From contig NZ_KV440950.1 in NCBI RefSeq assembly GCF_001636405.1, positions 3,638,778 to 3,702,777 of the forward strand: 64,000 nucleotides of DNA. The letters run 5' to 3'. Below, piece after piece: positions 62,237 to 64,000 of the stretch (its first letter is position 1; each line of letters starts with the position of its first letter). The position numbers and the translations under genes were made by a program. The DNA is from Peribacillus frigoritolerans. GTDB lineage: Bacteria; Bacillota; Bacilli; Bacillales; DSM-1321. The notes under the pieces were generated by a model, which worked only from the letters and a program-made list of their open reading frames with translations, was not told the DNA's origin and did no database searches.

Positions 62237-63457
62237 ATGACACAAGTACGTAACTCAACAAGCGCAGTGGAGCAGTATGCTAATCTCATCCCCATGAGCG
62301 AAATTGCTTCGAACGCAGATCAATTATTTCCTTTTCCAATCTTTAATAGTTTACGACAAAAAACTCCTGTAAGGTACGACGAGGCTCGAAGCTGCTGGGA
62401 TGTGTTTCGATATGAGGACGTTCATTATATTCTAAAAAATCCAAAACTGTTTTCTTCGGAACGAGGGTCTGGAACTCTTCAAGGAAGCATTTTGACAATG
62501 GACCCTCCTAGACACACAAAAATGAGAAACTTAGTGAACAAGGCATTCACTCCTAAAGCAGTGAAGGATTTAAAAAATAAAATCGAAGAGGTGACACTTT
62601 ACCTTCTCGATCAAGTTAATGAGAAGGGGACTATGGATCTCGTTCATAACCTTGCTGGTCCGTTGCCTGTCATAATAATTGCCGAATTATTGGGGGTCCC
62701 TGCTAAGGATCGGGATCTTTTTAAAACCTATTCTGATGTTCTCGTGGCAGGCGCCAAAGATAATTCAAATGAAGCCTTTCAAAGAATGGCACAGAAACGT
62801 AAGGAAGGAAGTGAGTTTCTTAAAGAATATTTCAAAAAAATAATTTTAGAGAGAAAGGTAAATCCTGAAGAAGATTTAATTTCGCTATTATTAGCAGCAA
62901 AAATTGATGGGGAAAAATTAACAGAAGAAGAGGTACTATCTTTCTGTGTTTTATTATTAGTTGCGGGAAATGAAACAACAACTAATTTGATTACAAATGC
63001 CGTACGTTATATGACAGAAGATAAAAACATTCTAGAACAAGCTAGGACAAATCTGCCTTTAATACCAAAATTGGTAGAAGAAACACTACGCTTTTATCCT
63101 CCAATACAGGCAATTGGCCGTGTTACAAAGGAACAAGTCAAAGTTGGGGGCAAAACAATCCAAAAGGGGGAACAAGTAATTTGCTGGGTCGCTTCGGCAA
63201 ATCGGGATGCACAAAAGTTTGCAGAGCCTAATCGGTTCACGTTAGAAAGGAAATTAAATCCTCATTTGAGTTTCGGGTTTGGTATTCATTTTTGTTTAGG
63301 TGCCCCGCTTGCACGTCTAGAAGCAGAAGTAGCTCTCGTGACACTATTAAGTACATTTGCAAAATTGGAAGGTGTAAAAGGGACTGAGCTTGAGGCGATT
63401 CCAAGTCCGTTCGTTTTTGGAGTGAAAAGACTTCCTTTAAAATTTACAAGACAATGA
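62237..63457 (+). CDS. Cytochrome P450
   Basis: 406-residue soluble bacterial P450 of the CYP107/CYP109-like type. I-helix oxygen-binding AGNETTT (243-249), K-helix ExxR in EETLRFYP (Glu282, Arg285) and heme loop FGFGIHFCLGAPLAR with the thiolate Cys353. Needs a separate ferredoxin/reductase, none encoded nearby. Likely hydroxylates a fatty acid, terpenoid or xenobiotic. The start at ATG 62237 is chosen for AAAGGAG upstream. A longer frame from 62141 lacks one. Flanked on both sides by decayed VOC genes on the other strand. Confidence 0.93.
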   Translation: MTQVRNSTSAVEQYANLIPMSEIASNADQLFPFPIFNSLRQKTPVRYDEARSCWDVFRYEDVHYILKNPKLFSSERGSGTLQGSILTMDPPRHTKMRNLVNKAFTPKAVKDLKNKIEEVTLYLLDQVNEKGTMDLVHNLAGPLPVIIIAELLGVPAKDRDLFKTYSDVLVAGAKDNSNEAFQRMAQKRKEGSEFLKEYFKKIILERKVNPEEDLISLLLAAKIDGEKLTEEEVLSFCVLLLVAGNETTTNLITNAVRYMTEDKNILEQARTNLPLIPKLVEETLRFYPPIQAIGRVTKEQVKVGGKTIQKGEQVICWVASANRDAQKFAEPNRFTLERKLNPHLSFGFGIHFCLGAPLARLEAEVALVTLLSTFAKLEGVKGTELEAIPSPFVFGVKRLPLKFTRQ

Positions 63458-63806
63458 GCCTTGCTGCCTAAGAATATATAGATTAGGTAATACAAAAACC
63501 TATCAATAACAAAAATGAATTTTTTTATATAACCTCAATGAAAAGGAAGTATATTAAAATTGAATATTCGTAAAGCATTTGTTGTATAGAAATGTTAAAC
63601 CCCATATTTATCCAGTTATTAAAAATTCCAATGTATTAGGTTTATAAAAACTTAATATATAATACGGAATTTATGACATAAAAAATACAGAAACAAAAAT
63701 GGAAATCACAAAATGAGTTCCATTTTTGTTTTGAGTACTATTTTGTTTTAGGGCACCTTCATGAAAGACTTTTCTTATCAAAATATACATAACCCTACTG
63801 CAAATA
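63458..63806. other. Gene-free interval after the P450
   Basis: AT-rich, no ORF recognised. Contains the P450 terminator listed next. Confidence 0.4.
63691..63732 (+). terminator. Hairpin terminator downstream of the P450
   Basis: AAACAAAAATGGAA/TTCCATTTTTGTTT with a 13-base loop. Confidence 0.6.
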
Positions 63807-64000
63807 CTACTTTCCATATATTTCAAGAGGTGAATCATCCGGATCACAAAAAAAGGTAAACCTTTTTCCTGTTATCTCATCAACACGGATAGGTTCGACT
63901 GGAAATTTGGGCTATCAGGAAATGAGAACAATTCAAGCTAAATTTCCCCCCCGACCATTAAATCCAATTTATACGACTGCCTATCTGACCGATATGTCTC
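63807..64000 (-). pseudogene. Decayed VOC (YaeR-like) gene, copy B, running off the window
   Basis: Minus strand from the window edge: ETYRSDRQSYKLDLMVGGEI, in-frame stop TAG (from an expected CAG), LELFSFPDSPNF, then after a deletion PVEPIRVDEITGKRFTFFCD and PDDSPLEIYGK to a stop at 63807. These are the conserved blocks of a YaeR-type VOC protein, lacking the PEAxGLRHLAFEV segment that survives in copy A. Not functional as written. Confidence 0.8.

Overview
The window looks like a chromosomal segment of a low-GC, endospore-forming Bacillaceae, probably Peribacillus-like or close to it. This is inferred from gene content, not from a search. Support: strong AGGAGG-type ribosome binding sites, the lexA-yneA-yneB-ynzC-tkt-sirA-yneF block in the order known from Bacillus subtilis, the ccdA/ccdC genes that normally follow it, sporulation genes (Spo0E-like, SirA, CotD-like), and B. 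subtilis-type operators (LexA boxes, a CcpA cre site, MhqR-like and TreR-like palindromes). No rRNA, tRNA, CRISPR array or intact transposase was seen.

Layout. 1-2203: end of a YeeE/YedE transporter, then ccdC and ccdA with a decayed ccdB between them. 2450-8430: an accessory segment separating ccdA from yneF, with a Spo0E-like gene, a 12-unit 20-bp repeat array, an MhqR-boxed DoxX gene, several small ORFs and a redox operon (Rrf2 regulator, IDEAL-domain protein, thioredoxin, old yellow enzyme). 8640-13973: the conserved yneF-sirA-tkt-ynzC-yneB-yneA/lexA block with three SOS boxes. 14118-23875: a patchy region with a secreted lipase, an orphan phage-type repressor pair, a phage-type amidase, an APH-like kinase, cotD, a GNAT gene, small ORFs and several decayed genes including a dnaN fragment.

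24042-37284: catabolic and transport genes. An EbrAB-like SMR pair, the complete trehalose operon (treP-treA-treR) with two operators and a cre site, a CGNR regulator, a frameshifted HPP protein, an AlkC-like repair protein and a five-gene xanthine dehydrogenase (puc-type) operon. 38111-39234: a stand-alone second ftsZ outside any division cluster, with Ile replacing Thr in the tubulin signature and a damaged tail. 39649-57071: mixed single genes (aldo/keto reductase, VOC protein, variant 2TM ion channel, cupin, ABC-F, Mn-type CDF, a hydrolase/two-component operon, RibD-like reductase, nucleotidyltransferase, ABM, GNAT, methyltransferase, secreted phosphoesterase, EamA exporter). 57670-64000: an SsuABC-type importer, a frameshifted DUF1796 gene, a SPOR-like micro-ORF and a cytochrome P450 flanked by two decayed copies of the same VOC gene.

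The most interesting signals are the divergent orphan FtsZ, the helically phased 20-bp array, the small Cys-rich ORFs at 8181-8312 and 22691-22834, the Rrf2-IDEAL-Trx-OYE operon, the ion channel with a non-canonical filter, and the unusually high number of frameshifted or truncated genes. Many of those breaks lie at or near homopolymers, so sequencing error has to be excluded before calling them decay.
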